A DNA stretch of 64,000 bases from UBA9611 sp965237595 (GCA_965237595.1 CBDEFY010000006.1:496001-560000), one strand, 5' to 3'; shown: positions 53,057 through 62,423, counted from the first letter of the stretch. A program made the numbers and translations. Notes: generated from the sequence alone by a model not told the origin.

Positions 53057-53737
53057 TCAAGCACACCGGAGAGTTGGTGCGGATAACAGAGCCATTGCTG
53101 ACAAATATGGAAGTCGCGGCGGGCGAGGTCTTTGGCGGCACCGTGCAATTTGAGGTGCCGCACGACGCTGTCCCGTCCATCTTCGGTGAGGTGGCCCGCA
53201 TAGTATGGGAGGTAAATGTCCGGGTGGACGTCTTCCAGGGCCGGGACCTTCACAAAACAAAGGGCTTTGTCGTGCGTGGGAACCCCCCTGAGGAATCTTC
53301 CCGGGGATACCAAGTATCAGAGTCCAACCGGTTCAGTTTGACCCTGAGCGGCCTGGAGACAGTGGTTGAAGCGGGCTCCCGCGTCGAAGGAAGGTTGGAA
53401 CTCCAGAGCCACAAGGAATTTTCGGTAAAGGACGTACGAGTGGAGTTGGAGCGCACCGAGCAGGCCCAGGACAGCAAATTAAATAAGACGGTACTGCAGA
53501 TTAATCTGCACGGCCCTGAAAAGATTGCGGCCAACCAGTTGCTTCAATGGCCGTTCAGCTTTAACATGCCTAATGGCGCACTACCCAGCGTGAAGATTGA
53601 CCACACTGGTGTCGTTTGGAAGGTGAAGGGAATAGCCGACTTCGGGCTTTTGTCTGACTTGATAGTTGAACAAGTAATCCAGGTCTACAACAGCCGGTAA
53701 ACCGCAGGCACAATAGGCGGAATGTGGAGGTGAACAG

Positions 53738-54613
53738 GTTCTAAAACGTATTCTTTCTTGGTTTCGCCGCCCCAAGGCGGAGATTGAAATCGAAACAACC
53801 GGCGGGTCGTTGCAACCCGGCGGCACAATAGATGTCCAGATCACGATTCGGCCAAAAAAGGGAGTCAAGATTCGGAATGGCCAGGTGGAATTGGTCAGCA
53901 CCGAGCGGTGGTGGGAAAGGGAACCCACGGCAGACGGAGGAGAAGGACGACTGGAGATCCGCTCCGGTTTGGGCCGACCGCTGGTCCAATCTTTCATCTC
54001 AGACACTGAGTTAACCAGCCCTGAACCGGTCATAAGGTACGTCAGATTTCAGATACCCACTGAGACCCCGCCCACCGTCCACGGTTCAGTGGCCGAGGTG
54101 GCATGGGAACTCACCGGCCGGCTGGAGATTGAGAACGGCAACCCGGTGACCGAGTCCCGGGAAGTAACGGTGCTCACCGCTCCTGTGGTCCAGACCGGAC
54201 GCAGTGCAGCAGACCTGACCGAAGAGGCAATCTACGAGGGTTGTACTCTGGCCATGGTCTTGGTCAACGACGTGGTCGGCGCCGGCGGATACTTGGAGGG
54301 TGAACTCCGGGCGAGGATGAACCGCACGGACCAGGCCCGGGACATCCGCATCGAATTGCTCACCGTCGAATCAGCGGGGGACCGTCAGGCGGAATCGGTA
54401 CGGGACCGGGTCTCGCTGGAGAGCAATGTTCAATTGACCTCGGAGGAGCCCTACGTTTGGGCCTTCAGCCTGCCCGTGCCGGACCGCACTCTGCCGACGG
54501 TGAAGAGCGGGCACACTACGGTCTCTTGGCGTCTCAAAGCGGTGGTGGACACTGACCAGACCCCGGAAGCGTACCTTGTGGAGCGGGAAGTCCAGATATT
54601 CACCTCGACCTAG
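53738..54613 (+). CDS. Arrestin-like gene B, intact paralogue
   Basis: The frame gives about 291 residues if it begins at the codon placed for GGAGGTG (53726-53732): LKRILSWFRRPKAEIEIETT, then PGGTIDVQITIRPKKGVKIR. Two beta-sandwich domains follow, the second starting near AIYEGCTLAMVLVNDVVGAG. The pattern resembles Spo0M/arrestin-type proteins, which bind partners at membranes. The expected start codon is GTT (53738), not GTG; the first conventional start is TTG 53810, which would drop the first beta strand. So translation may be weak, or starts unusually. It is the paralogue of the IS-split gene just upstream, with about 35 bp between. Confidence 0.7.
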   Translation, partial: VLKRILSWFRRPKAEIEIETTGGSLQPGGTIDVQITIRPKKGVKIRNGQVELVSTERWWEREPTADGGEGRLEIRSGLGRPLVQSFISDTELTSPEPVIRYVRFQIPTETPPTVHGSVAEVAWELTGRLEIENGNPVTESREVTVLTAPVVQTGRSAADLTEEAIYEGCTLAMVLVNDVVGAGGYLEGELRARMNRTDQARDIRIELLTVESAGDRQAESVRDRVSLESNVQLTSEEPYVWAFSLPVPDRTLPTVKSGHTTVSWRLKAVVDTDQTPEAYLVEREVQIFTST

Positions 54614-55992
54614 CCGTCCTGGCTGCCTGACGCCTGGTCATCTTCGCTATTCCCGCCTGTTTTGCCGCTCCACCAGCGCCTGAGCCGCCGGCCTATCTCC
54701 TGCTCCGCACCTTCTTCGCTGGGCTGATAGTAGCGCCGTCCTTTCAGGGACGGCGGCAGATATTCCTGCTCCGAGAAATGGCCCTCGAAGTCGTGGGAAT
54801 ACTTGTAGTCCTTGCCGTATCCCATGTCCCTCATCATCCCGGTAACGGCGTTGCGAAGGTGGATCGGGACCGGCTCGTTGACCTGTTCCCGCACGTCCCG
54901 CATTGCCTGGTTCAGCGCCGCGTAGGCCGCGTTGCTCTTGGGCGCCGTGGCCAGGTAGACCGTTGCCTCGGCCAGGGGGATGCGCCCCTCGGGCATACCC
55001 AGAAAATGGACCGCCTGCTGGGCCGCCACCGCCACCGGTAGCGCTTGGGGCTCGGCCAGCCCGATGTCCTCCGAGGCCAAGATTACCAGGCGACGGGCGA
55101 TGAATAGCGGGTCCTCCCCTGATTCAATCATCCGGGCCAACCAGTAGAGAGCCCCGTCGGGCGACGACCCACGGACCGATTTGATGAACGCAGAGATGGT
55201 GTCGTAATGGCTCTCCCCTGACTTGTCGTACATGGGAGTGCGCCTTTGCAGGGCGTCGGCGATGGTATCCAGGTCGATAATACGGTTCCAGCCGGCGTCA
55301 GCGGAGCAGGCGTAGGCCGTAGTCTCCAGGGCGTTCAGCGCGATGCGGGCATCGCCGTTGGCAATGTTCACCAGATGGCCTAGGGCGTCATCGGCCAACG
55401 TTGCCTTCAAAGGGCCCAAACCCCTCGCCTCGTCAGCCAAGGTCCGGTTTACGATGGCCGCGACTTGTTCCGGGGTCAGGCTCTGAAGGGCAAACACACG
55501 GCAACGGGACAGCAGGGGGGCGATGACCTCGAAGGACGGGTTCTCGGTGGTCGCGCCGATGAAGGTGATGGTGCCGTCCTCGACGTGGGGTAGGATAACG
55601 TCCTGCTGGGCCTTGTTGAACCGGTGAATCTCGTCCACGAAAAGGATGGTGGACTGCTGGTGCATTCCTTTGCGCTCCCGGGCTTCGCTCACGATGCGGC
55701 GCAGGTCAGCCACCCCGGAGGTGACGGCGCTGACCGGTTGGAAATCGGCCTGGGTGGCTGCCGCCACCAGCCGCGCCAGGGTGGTCTTGCCCGTCCCGGG
55801 CGGTCCCCAGAGGATGATGGACGGCAGACGCCCGGCGGCGATGGACTTCAACAGCACCCTGTCGGGGTCGACTATCTGTTCTTGACCCACGAACTCGTCG
55901 AAGGTCCGGGGCCGCATCCGCTCCGCCAGCGGGGCGTCCCGCTCCGCTTGGACCTTCCTGCCATGCTCGAACAGTGACTCAGATGAGCTCAT
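54610..55992 (-). CDS. rarA: Replication-associated recombination protein A
   Basis: This 460-residue AAA+ ATPase (MgsA/RarA, Mgs1/WRNIP1 family) acts at stalled replication forks. It has LAERMRPRTFDEFVGQEQIV, Walker A WGPPGTGKTTLARLVA at about residue 63, Walker B ILFVDEIHRFNKAQQD, sensor 1 GATTENPSFEV, and the C-terminal tetramerisation domain with YKYSHDFEGHFSEQEYLP. Length is typical. Its stop overlaps arrestin gene B's stop on the other strand. Confidence 0.95.
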   Translation of the reverse strand: MSSSESLFEHGRKVQAERDAPLAERMRPRTFDEFVGQEQIVDPDRVLLKSIAAGRLPSIILWGPPGTGKTTLARLVAAATQADFQPVSAVTSGVADLRRIVSEARERKGMHQQSTILFVDEIHRFNKAQQDVILPHVEDGTITFIGATTENPSFEVIAPLLSRCRVFALQSLTPEQVAAIVNRTLADEARGLGPLKATLADDALGHLVNIANGDARIALNALETTAYACSADAGWNRIIDLDTIADALQRRTPMYDKSGESHYDTISAFIKSVRGSSPDGALYWLARMIESGEDPLFIARRLVILASEDIGLAEPQALPVAVAAQQAVHFLGMPEGRIPLAEATVYLATAPKSNAAYAALNQAMRDVREQVNEPVPIHLRNAVTGMMRDMGYGKDYKYSHDFEGHFSEQEYLPPSLKGRRYYQPSEEGAEQEIGRRLRRWWSGKTGGNSEDDQASGSQDG

Positions 55993-56061
55993 GGGCGTTC
56001 ACCTTACGGCGGCCGGGACGGGCTGGTCTCCGTACCCGGTTGGGTCCCGCTTTGGATCAAT

Positions 56062-56327
56062 GGAAGCGGGGCATGACTTTTCATCAACCTACAAGACCCG
56101 CCGGACTAACGAAAGCGGGGCATGACTCTTCATCGAACCTATAAGACCCGCCGGACTAACGAAAGCGGGGCATGACTCTTCATCGAACCTATAAGACCCG
56201 CCGGACTAACGAAAGCGGGGCATGACTCTTCATCGAACCTACAAGACCCGCCGGACTAACGAAAGCGGGGCATGACTCTTCATCGAACCTACAAGACCCG
56301 CCGGACTAACGAAAGCGGGGCATGACT
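56062..56327. repeat. Minisatellite, 50 bp x 5.3, at the 3' end of the flavin monooxygenase gene
   Basis: Copies start at 56062 (49 bp, degenerate), 56111, 56161, 56211, 56261 and 56311 (17 bp). The unit begins gaaagcggggcatgactctt and ends cccgccggactaac. The innermost copy contains the end of the LLM coding sequence (EVMPRFR-stop), so the array grew by duplicating the gene's last bases with its trailer. Each unit can fold GCGGG with CCCGC. The rest of the 55993-56305 spacer holds nothing else. Confidence 0.95.
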
Positions 56328-57328
56328 TCTTTGGCGAATAGCCGCATGGACCCTTCCACCTCGGCGTGGGGCAGCATGCCGCCGATGTTGAACCAGCACA
56401 TGATTTCCTGCGGTCCGTACATCTCTTTGAACTTTTTCAATTTGCTCGCCACTTGGTCTGGAGTGCCCACGGCGGCGAATTCCTCCATGACACTTTCGGC
56501 GGTCAGGCTGAAAGCCCGGCTGGAACCACGACTGGAACCCCGGGATGTGCCGATGTCCCGGAGCGTTCCCAGGTAGTTGTTGATGGTCTTTTCAAATCCG
56601 GCCTTGGCTTCGTTCTCGTTGTCGGCAACGTGCATGGGCACGTTGATGTTGACCTTTAGTTTTTCGGCATCGTGGCCGTTCTCGGCCAGTTCCGCCCGGT
56701 AGGACGCCAGTCCAGCCAGGGCCCCTTCCGTGGTCACAATGGTGGGCGCAACCAGGATGTTGTGCCCCAGGGAGCCGACGATGCCAAAGGTGTCGGCGCT
56801 GTTGGCGGCCACGTACACCGGCGGATGGGGCTGCTGAACGGGCCTGGGCGTTAACGTGAGCCCGTGAGCCTGGTAGTGCTTGCCCTGGTAGGTGAAGTCC
56901 TCTCGGTCCCAAGAGCCCAGTACCACCTCCAAGGCCTCCAAGAACCGTTCTCGTCCTTCTTCTTGGTCGATTCCATAGCCCTGGAAGTGGCTGGGCATGG
57001 AGCCCCGGCCCACACCGAAGATGGCCCGGCCGTTGGACATCACGTCCAGGGTCGCCGCTTCCTCGGCCAGCCGGACCGGTTGGTGCAGAGGCAGCAGGTT
57101 TACGGCGCTGCCGATGCGGATGCGTTTGGTGGTCTGGGCGATGGCCGACGCGAGCATCATAGGGGCCGGCATCACGGAGAACCGGGGATTGAAATGGAGC
57201 TCCGCCAACCAAGCGGCGTCGAACCCCAACTCGTCGGCCAGTTGGCATTGGGCGATGGTGTCCTGGTAGCGGGCGCCGGGAGTTTGGTCTACCGCGCATG
57301 GTAGCTGGTAGAAAACGCCGAACTCCAT
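56306..57328 (-). CDS. LLM-class flavin-dependent monooxygenase
   Basis: This 340-residue protein belongs to the bacterial-luciferase-like family that uses FMN or F420. It starts MEFGVFYQLPCAVDQTPGAR, has the RIRIGSAVNLLPLHQPVRLA strand-loop and FGVGRGSMPSHFQGYGI, all typical of the (beta/alpha)8 fold. Near the end a short serine/arginine stretch (TSRGSSRGSSRAF) interrupts the usual sequence, apparently a small internal repeat. Substrate is unknown. The gene end is part of the minisatellite. Confidence 0.9.
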   Translation of the reverse strand: MEFGVFYQLPCAVDQTPGARYQDTIAQCQLADELGFDAAWLAELHFNPRFSVMPAPMMLASAIAQTTKRIRIGSAVNLLPLHQPVRLAEEAATLDVMSNGRAIFGVGRGSMPSHFQGYGIDQEEGRERFLEALEVVLGSWDREDFTYQGKHYQAHGLTLTPRPVQQPHPPVYVAANSADTFGIVGSLGHNILVAPTIVTTEGALAGLASYRAELAENGHDAEKLKVNINVPMHVADNENEAKAGFEKTINNYLGTLRDIGTSRGSSRGSSRAFSLTAESVMEEFAAVGTPDQVASKLKKFKEMYGPQEIMCWFNIGGMLPHAEVEGSMRLFAKEVMPRFR

Positions 57329-57510
57329 GTATATCTCCTTCAGAACCGGAATAGGCCGGGGCCGCAGTTCTTGAAGCGTGGCGGCAGCGGCCCGCCTATT
57401 CTAATACAAACGTCCGGAGTCTGTGGGTTTCGGAGGGGGGTCCCCCAGTGGCGTTTCCCCCACCTCCGACCGGGTCGTGAGTCTCGACTTCGTCGGAAAT
57501 GGAGCCGTGG

Positions 57511-59076
57511 CTAGAGTGGGATATTGCCGTGCTTCTTGGCGGGGAGGCTGTCCCGCTTGTTTTGCAGCATCTCCAGCGCTTTTATGACCTGGACCCGGGT
57601 CTCCGCTGGGTCGATAACGTCGTCCAAGTACCCACGGCTGGCGGCGATGTAGGGGGTGGTGAATCTGTCTTTATAGTCCTCAACGAGTTCCTGGCGCTTC
57701 TTGTCTTGGTCCTTCGCCTTGGAAATTTCGTCCCGGTAGATGATGTTCACCGCGCCTTCGGCCCCCATGACGGCAATCTCCGCCGAGGGCCAGGCCAGAT
57801 TGATGTCCGAGCGCAGGTGCTTGCTGCTCATCACGATATAGGCCCCGCCGTAGGCCTTGCGGGTGATGACCGCTACCTTTGGCACCGTGGCTTCGGCATA
57901 GGCGTAGATCAGCTTGGAGCCGTGGCGGATGATCCCGCCGTATTCTTGGTCCACACCGGGCATGAATCCAGGGACATCCACCAAGGTTACGATGGGGATA
58001 TTGAAGCAATCGCAGAACCGGATGAACCGGGCGGCCTTGGCCGAGGCGTCGATGTCCAAGGCACCGGCCAGATATTCCGGTTGATTGCCCACCATGCCCA
58101 CCGCGCGCCCGTTCATCCGGACAAATCCCACGACTACATTGGGGGCGAAGTTCTGGTGGACCTCCATGAACTCCTCATCGTCGACAATCTTGTAGATGAT
58201 CTCCCGCATGTCATAGGGGCGGTTGGCGTCGTCGGGCACCAGGTATCTCAGGTCCGGTTCCTGCCGAGTTGCCGGGTCTTCGGTGGGCTCTTGGGGGGTG
58301 TCTTCCAAGTTGTTGCTGGGGAAGAAGCTGAGGAGGCGCCGCACCCCGTTGATGCATTCTTCTTCGGACTCGTAGACGAAATGGGCCACGCCGCTGCGGG
58401 TGGCATGGGTTGCCGCACCGCCCAAGTCTTCGTGGGTCACCTCTTCGCCGGTCACCGCCTTGATGACATCGGGGCCGGTTATGTACATCTGGCCGGTGCC
58501 TTTGACCATGAAGATGAAATCGGTGATGGCTGGAGAGTAGACCGCGCCGCCGGCCGCCGGCCCAACAATCACGGATATCTGAGGGATGACCCCAGAGTAC
58601 ATTGTGTTGCGCAGGAAGATGTCGCCGTAGGCGGCCAGGCTCAATGCCCCTTCCTGGATGCGGGCCCCGCCCGAGTCGTTGAGGCCGACCACTGGGCAGC
58701 CGGTCTTGCCCGCCAAGTCCATCATCTTGCAGACCTTCTGGCTGACCGCCTCCGACAGTGAGCCGCCCATCACGGTGAAGTCCTGGGCGAAGGCGAAAAC
58801 CTGGCGGCCCTCCACCTGGCCGTGGCCGGTGACCACGGCGTCGCCCAGTATCTTGCGGTCTGCTAGTCCGAAGTCGGTGGCCCGGTGGGTGACAAAGGCG
58901 TCCAATTCCTGGAAGGTGCCGTCATCCATGAGGAGGGCCAGCCGCTCACGGGCGGTCAGCTTGCCCCGGCTGTGTTGCTGGTCTATCCGGTCCTGGCCGC
59001 CGCCCTTCAATCCCTCTTGGCGCATGGCGTCCAAGGCGTCAATCTTCTCGTCGATCTGCCGTTTTTTCGCAGTCAC
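57511..59076 (-). CDS. Acyl-CoA carboxylase beta subunit (propionyl-CoA type)
   Basis: This 521-residue carboxyltransferase has RGKLTARERLALLMDDGTF, the CoA/oxyanion regions GLNDSGGARIQEG and IVGPAAGGAVYSPAITDFI, and VDVPGFMPGVDQEYGGIIRHG with AYGGAYIVMSSKHL. This is the PccB/MmdA family (propionyl- or methylmalonyl-CoA). The tail ends KKHGNIPL, as in PccB. It is separate from the AccDA at 12.7 kb, so the cell has at least two carboxyltransferases. The alpha subunit and epimerase/mutase are not in the window. Confidence 0.93.
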   Translation of the reverse strand: MTAKKRQIDEKIDALDAMRQEGLKGGGQDRIDQQHSRGKLTARERLALLMDDGTFQELDAFVTHRATDFGLADRKILGDAVVTGHGQVEGRQVFAFAQDFTVMGGSLSEAVSQKVCKMMDLAGKTGCPVVGLNDSGGARIQEGALSLAAYGDIFLRNTMYSGVIPQISVIVGPAAGGAVYSPAITDFIFMVKGTGQMYITGPDVIKAVTGEEVTHEDLGGAATHATRSGVAHFVYESEEECINGVRRLLSFFPSNNLEDTPQEPTEDPATRQEPDLRYLVPDDANRPYDMREIIYKIVDDEEFMEVHQNFAPNVVVGFVRMNGRAVGMVGNQPEYLAGALDIDASAKAARFIRFCDCFNIPIVTLVDVPGFMPGVDQEYGGIIRHGSKLIYAYAEATVPKVAVITRKAYGGAYIVMSSKHLRSDINLAWPSAEIAVMGAEGAVNIIYRDEISKAKDQDKKRQELVEDYKDRFTTPYIAASRGYLDDVIDPAETRVQVIKALEMLQNKRDSLPAKKHGNIPL

Positions 59077-59230
59077 AGCCCCTCCAACCTGGTTTATCGT
59101 AGCAGACGGGCCGATCGGGGTTCAAGGAGCCTGAGCCTGCCGCAGAGTGATAAAATGGGGCGGCCAAGACGTTTGTTGGCCGACGCGAATCGCCGGCCCA
59201 CTCCTCAACCTATACCGGAGCTTCCTGACC

Positions 59231-60097
59231 ATGCCCCAAGTCCACACCCTCATTACGGGCCTAACCGTGGCCAACGGCGAGAAACTGGCCAGGGGAACGC
59301 GTACCTACGTGATGGGCATCATCAACGTCACTCCCGATTCATTTTCAGGGGACGGTCTCGGAGGCGACGTTGCGGCGGCCGTGGACCAAGCCCTGCGGTT
59401 CCAAGAGGAGGGAGCGGACATCCTGGACATCGGCGCCGAGTCCAGTCGTCCCGGCCATAAACCGGTCTCCGTGGAAGAGGAACTGCGAAGACTGCTGCCC
59501 GTCCTGGAAGCCGTGGTGAACCGGGTGGACCTCCCCATCAGCGTGGACACTTACAAGGCCGCGGTGGCCCGCCGCGCCGTTGACGCCGGCGCCGTGATTA
59601 TCAACGACATCTGGGGCCTGAAAGCCGAACCCGAGTTGGCCCAGGTCGCGGCCGAAACCGGGGCCGGCTTGGTCTTGATGCACAACCAACAGGGCACGGA
59701 GTACCGGGACCTGCTACCAGACGTGATTGCCAGCCTGGAAGTCAGCGGAGCCACCGCCATTGGGGCGGGGGTATCCAAAGAGAACATCATCGTCGACCCC
59801 GGAATCGGGTTCGGAAAAACCCCGGACCACAACCTGGCGGTCCTGGCCGGACTGGAGCAGCTCAAGACCATCGGTTGCCCCATCCTGGTCGGCACGTCCC
59901 GCAAGTCCACCCTGGGACTGCTTCTGGGCCTTCCCCCGGGCCAGCGGGTCGAGGGCACGGCGGCCACCGTGTCTTTGGCCATCGCAGGCGGCGCGGATAT
60001 CGTGCGGGTCCACGACGTCGAAGAGATGGTCCGGGTCTGCCGGGTCACCGACGCCATCGTCCGCGGCTGGAGGCCCGAGGGCTGGACGGCCAGTTGA
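59231..60097 (+). CDS. folP: Dihydropteroate synthase
   Basis: From ATG 59231 it has 288 residues and joins p-aminobenzoate to the pterin pyrophosphate in folate synthesis. The signatures are VMGIINVTPDSFSGDGL, DILDIGAESSRPGHKPVSVE and the pterin/phosphate loop GTSRKSTLGLLLGLPPGQR. The 28 residues of the longer frame have no family match. Its stop overlaps the folK TTG start (TTGA). Confidence 0.95.
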   Translation: MPQVHTLITGLTVANGEKLARGTRTYVMGIINVTPDSFSGDGLGGDVAAAVDQALRFQEEGADILDIGAESSRPGHKPVSVEEELRRLLPVLEAVVNRVDLPISVDTYKAAVARRAVDAGAVIINDIWGLKAEPELAQVAAETGAGLVLMHNQQGTEYRDLLPDVIASLEVSGATAIGAGVSKENIIVDPGIGFGKTPDHNLAVLAGLEQLKTIGCPILVGTSRKSTLGLLLGLPPGQRVEGTAATVSLAIAGGADIVRVHDVEEMVRVCRVTDAIVRGWRPEGWTAS

Positions 60098-60639
60098 GCG
60101 ATAGAACCGCCTGCCGGCGACTTGGCGTCTACCTTGGACTTGGGACCAACTTGGGCAATCGGGAGGAAAACCTGACCCAAGGGGTAATGGGGCTGGACGC
60201 CGGCCCCGAGTTAACGGTGCTGCGGACCTCAAGCATCTACGAAACCGCTCCGTGGGGCCTAACCGAACAACCCGTGTTTCTCAACATGGTGGCCGAGATT
60301 TCCACCACCCTGTCACCCCACCAGTTGCTGGACCGCGTCAAAGGCGTGGAACGGGAATTGGGAAGGGAACCCGGTCCCCGCTTGGGGCCCCGGCTCATAG
60401 ACTTGGACATCCTGCTGTACGGAGACAGCGTGGTCGACGATCCGGACCTGCAGATCCCCCACGCCAGCCTGCACCTTCGGGCCTTCGCGCTGGTCCCGCT
60501 GGCCGAATTGACCCCGGATGCGATGCACCCCGTCCTCGGCGAAACCATTGCTGAATTGGCCATGCGTGTGGATGGTCTGGACGGCGTAAAACCGCTGGGC
60601 TTATCCGAAAGAGGCCCATCCGTGCCTGGAGTGGATTAG
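60094..60639 (+). CDS. folK: 2-amino-4-hydroxy-6-hydroxymethyldihydropteridine pyrophosphokinase
   Basis: This 181-residue HPPK supplies FolP's substrate. It starts with TTG inside the folP stop, then VYLGLGTNLGNREENLTQGV, RTSSIYETAPWGLTEQPVFL, and the ATP/Mg motif GPRLGPRLIDLDILLYGD with both Asp residues. The end PVLGETIAELAMRV is the family tail. Coupling with folP is usual; folB is not seen here. Confidence 0.93.
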   Translation: MSDRTACRRLGVYLGLGTNLGNREENLTQGVMGLDAGPELTVLRTSSIYETAPWGLTEQPVFLNMVAEISTTLSPHQLLDRVKGVERELGREPGPRLGPRLIDLDILLYGDSVVDDPDLQIPHASLHLRAFALVPLAELTPDAMHPVLGETIAELAMRVDGLDGVKPLGLSERGPSVPGVD

Positions 60640-60655
60640 CAGTCGGCGCGCCCGG

Positions 60656-60686
60656 TTGACAATCGCGCCCGTCTGACGCATATTTT
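60656..60686 (+). promoter_or_regulatory. Probable groEL promoter
   Basis: TTGACA (60656-60661) is followed after 17-19 bases by an AT block (catatttt) that offers -10 sites, about 115 bases before groEL. No CIRCE (TTAGCACTC inverted repeat) for HrcA was found in the 158-bp spacer. Confidence 0.45.
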
Positions 60687-60797
60687 TAACCGGCGAAATA
60701 TCATTTCCCCGAACGGACCCAAAACAGTTAACATCGAATAACGGCTACCCAGACGATACGTTGGGGCGACGGCAGCCAGAAACACGAGGAGAAATTC

Positions 60798-62423
60798 ATG
60801 GCGGACAAGCAACTTACATTCGATGAGAACGCCCGCGCCAGCTTGCTGCGGGGCGTGGACGAACTTAAGCGGGTGGTGGGGTTGACCCTCGGACCCAGCG
60901 GCCGCAACGTGCTGCTTAGCCGCATGTTTGGTCTACCCGTTGTCTGCAGTGACGGCGTGACCATCGCCAAAGAGGTGGAGCTCCCCGAGCCCTACGAGAA
61001 CCTGGGCGCCCAACTGGTGAAGGAAGCTGCCTCCAAGACCAATGACGCGGTTGGCGACGGTACCACGACCTCAGTGGTTCTAGCCCAGTCCATCGTCCAC
61101 AACGGCTTCATGAACGTAGCGTCCGGCGCCAACGGCATGGGCATCCGGGAAGGTGTGGACCAAGCCGTGGCGGCCGTGGTGGCCGAGTTGAAGTCCATGG
61201 CCATCCCCGTGGAGGGCCGGGAGCAGGTGGCCCGGGTTGCCGCCCTCTCCGCCCACGAGGAGGCCATCGCCCAATTGCTGGCCGATGCCTTGGACAAAGT
61301 GGGCCGGGACGGCGTGGTAACCATCGAAGAGTCCAAAACCCTTGCCGACGAATTGGAGTTCGTGGAAGGCGTCCGCGTTGACCGCGGTTATCTCTCCCCC
61401 CACTTCGTCAGCGACACCCAACGAATGGAAGTGGCCATCGACGACCCCATGTTCCTGCTGACCGACCAGAAGGTCAGCGCCCCCAATGATGTTGTGGGCA
61501 TCATGGAGCAGTTGCTCCAGGCAGGAAAACGCTCCCTGGTAATCATCGCCGAGGACGTGGATGGAGAGGCCTTGTCCACCCTGGTGGTCAACAAGCTGCG
61601 GGGCACCATCGATTGCGTAGCCATCAAGGCTCCCGGTTTCGGAGAACGCCGCAAGGCGTTGTTGGAAGATATCGCCATCGTTACGGGAGGCACGGTAATC
61701 AGCGCCGACCGAGGCCTGAAGGTTGAGGACGCCGAGATTCCCCTGCTGGGGACGGCCCGCCGGCTGGTTGCCAACAAAGACGAGTCCACAATCATTGAGG
61801 GCCGGGGCGACGACCAAGCAATCAAGGACCGGCTGGACCAACTGCGGGTCCAGATTGAAGAGACCAGCTCTGACTACGACCGCGAAAAGCTTCAGGAGCG
61901 CATGGCCGCCCTAGTAGGCGGTGTAGCGGTGCTCAAGATTGGCGGCGCCACCGAGCCCGAGGTCAACGAGCGCAAGTCCCGGACTGAAGACGCCCTTTCC
62001 GCCACCAGAGCCGCCATCGAAGAAGGGATCGTCCCCGGCGGCGGAGTCGCCTTGGTGCGGACCGGACATGTATTGGTTGACCTGGAAAAGACCCTTGAAA
62101 CCGAACAGGCCTTGGGTGTGCGAATGGTGCGCGAAGCACTCAGCGCACCACTGCTGCTCATCGCCGATAACGCCGGCCACGAAGGACAGGTAATCCTGGA
62201 AGGCGTTCGCGACGGCGAGGGCGACTGGGGGTTCGACGCTGACCGGGGCGAGTACCGTCACCTGATTGAAGCGGGAATCATCGACCCGGTTAAGGTCACC
62301 AGGTCGGCCCTGGAGAACGCGGGAAGCATTGCCGGGATGATGATGACCACCCAGGCTATCATCACTGAGATTCCAAAATTTGTTCCCCTGCCCCAGGACA
62401 TCCAGGACTTCATGCACGACTAG
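60798..62423 (+). CDS. groEL: GroEL-type chaperonin (Hsp60)
   Basis: This 541-residue group I chaperonin has the nucleotide motifs TLGPSGRNVLLSR, NDAVGDGTTTSVVLAQ with the ATPase Asp, and the apical-domain block LVIIAEDVDGEALSTLVVNK, then IKAPGFGERRKALLEDIA. The C-terminal GGM-rich tail of typical GroEL is missing; the protein ends PLPQDIQDFMHD. No groES is adjacent, so this may be an extra, orphan copy. GAGGAG at 60787 precedes the ATG. Confidence 0.95.
   Translation: MADKQLTFDENARASLLRGVDELKRVVGLTLGPSGRNVLLSRMFGLPVVCSDGVTIAKEVELPEPYENLGAQLVKEAASKTNDAVGDGTTTSVVLAQSIVHNGFMNVASGANGMGIREGVDQAVAAVVAELKSMAIPVEGREQVARVAALSAHEEAIAQLLADALDKVGRDGVVTIEESKTLADELEFVEGVRVDRGYLSPHFVSDTQRMEVAIDDPMFLLTDQKVSAPNDVVGIMEQLLQAGKRSLVIIAEDVDGEALSTLVVNKLRGTIDCVAIKAPGFGERRKALLEDIAIVTGGTVISADRGLKVEDAEIPLLGTARRLVANKDESTIIEGRGDDQAIKDRLDQLRVQIEETSSDYDREKLQERMAALVGGVAVLKIGGATEPEVNERKSRTEDALSATRAAIEEGIVPGGGVALVRTGHVLVDLEKTLETEQALGVRMVREALSAPLLLIADNAGHEGQVILEGVRDGEGDWGFDADRGEYRHLIEAGIIDPVKVTRSALENAGSIAGMMMTTQAIITEIPKFVPLPQDIQDFMHD

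Larger units (their letters stand above)
49904..53700 (+). pseudogene. Arrestin-like gene A, split by two insertion sequences
   Basis: The 5' piece encodes ADIEVQTSPRFVRPGEKLEA and AVTIMPSE before it runs into the IS1182-type element at about 50011. Behind that element the frame resumes with KFSVRRGAVELACIETYYKS, then hits the IS3-type element at 51777. After 52995 a second copy of the same 58 bases leads into the rest (GPDFKHTGELVRITEPLLT to VEQVIQVYNSR, stop 53700). Joined, this is an about 250-residue protein with two arrestin-like beta-sandwich domains (Spo0M/arrestin fold), a paralogue of the next gene, where ITIRPKKGVKIRNGQVELVS fits the rebuilt VTIMPSEKFSVRRGAVELA. The gene is inactive. 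Confidence 0.85.

Noticed and set aside
56062..56327. CRISPR array
   Set aside because: The units are contiguous with no spacers between them and include coding sequence of the neighbouring gene. The same holds for 35491-35554.
57499..58761. 420-codon open frame antisense to the carboxylase gene
   Set aside because: Shadow of a GC-rich gene with strong codon bias; no ribosome site and no recognisable domain. Other long antisense frames (for example 15434-16201, 32308-33300) were dropped for the same reason.
60640..60797. CIRCE operator before groEL
   Set aside because: No TTAGCACTC-N9-GAGTGCTAA-like inverted repeat was found.
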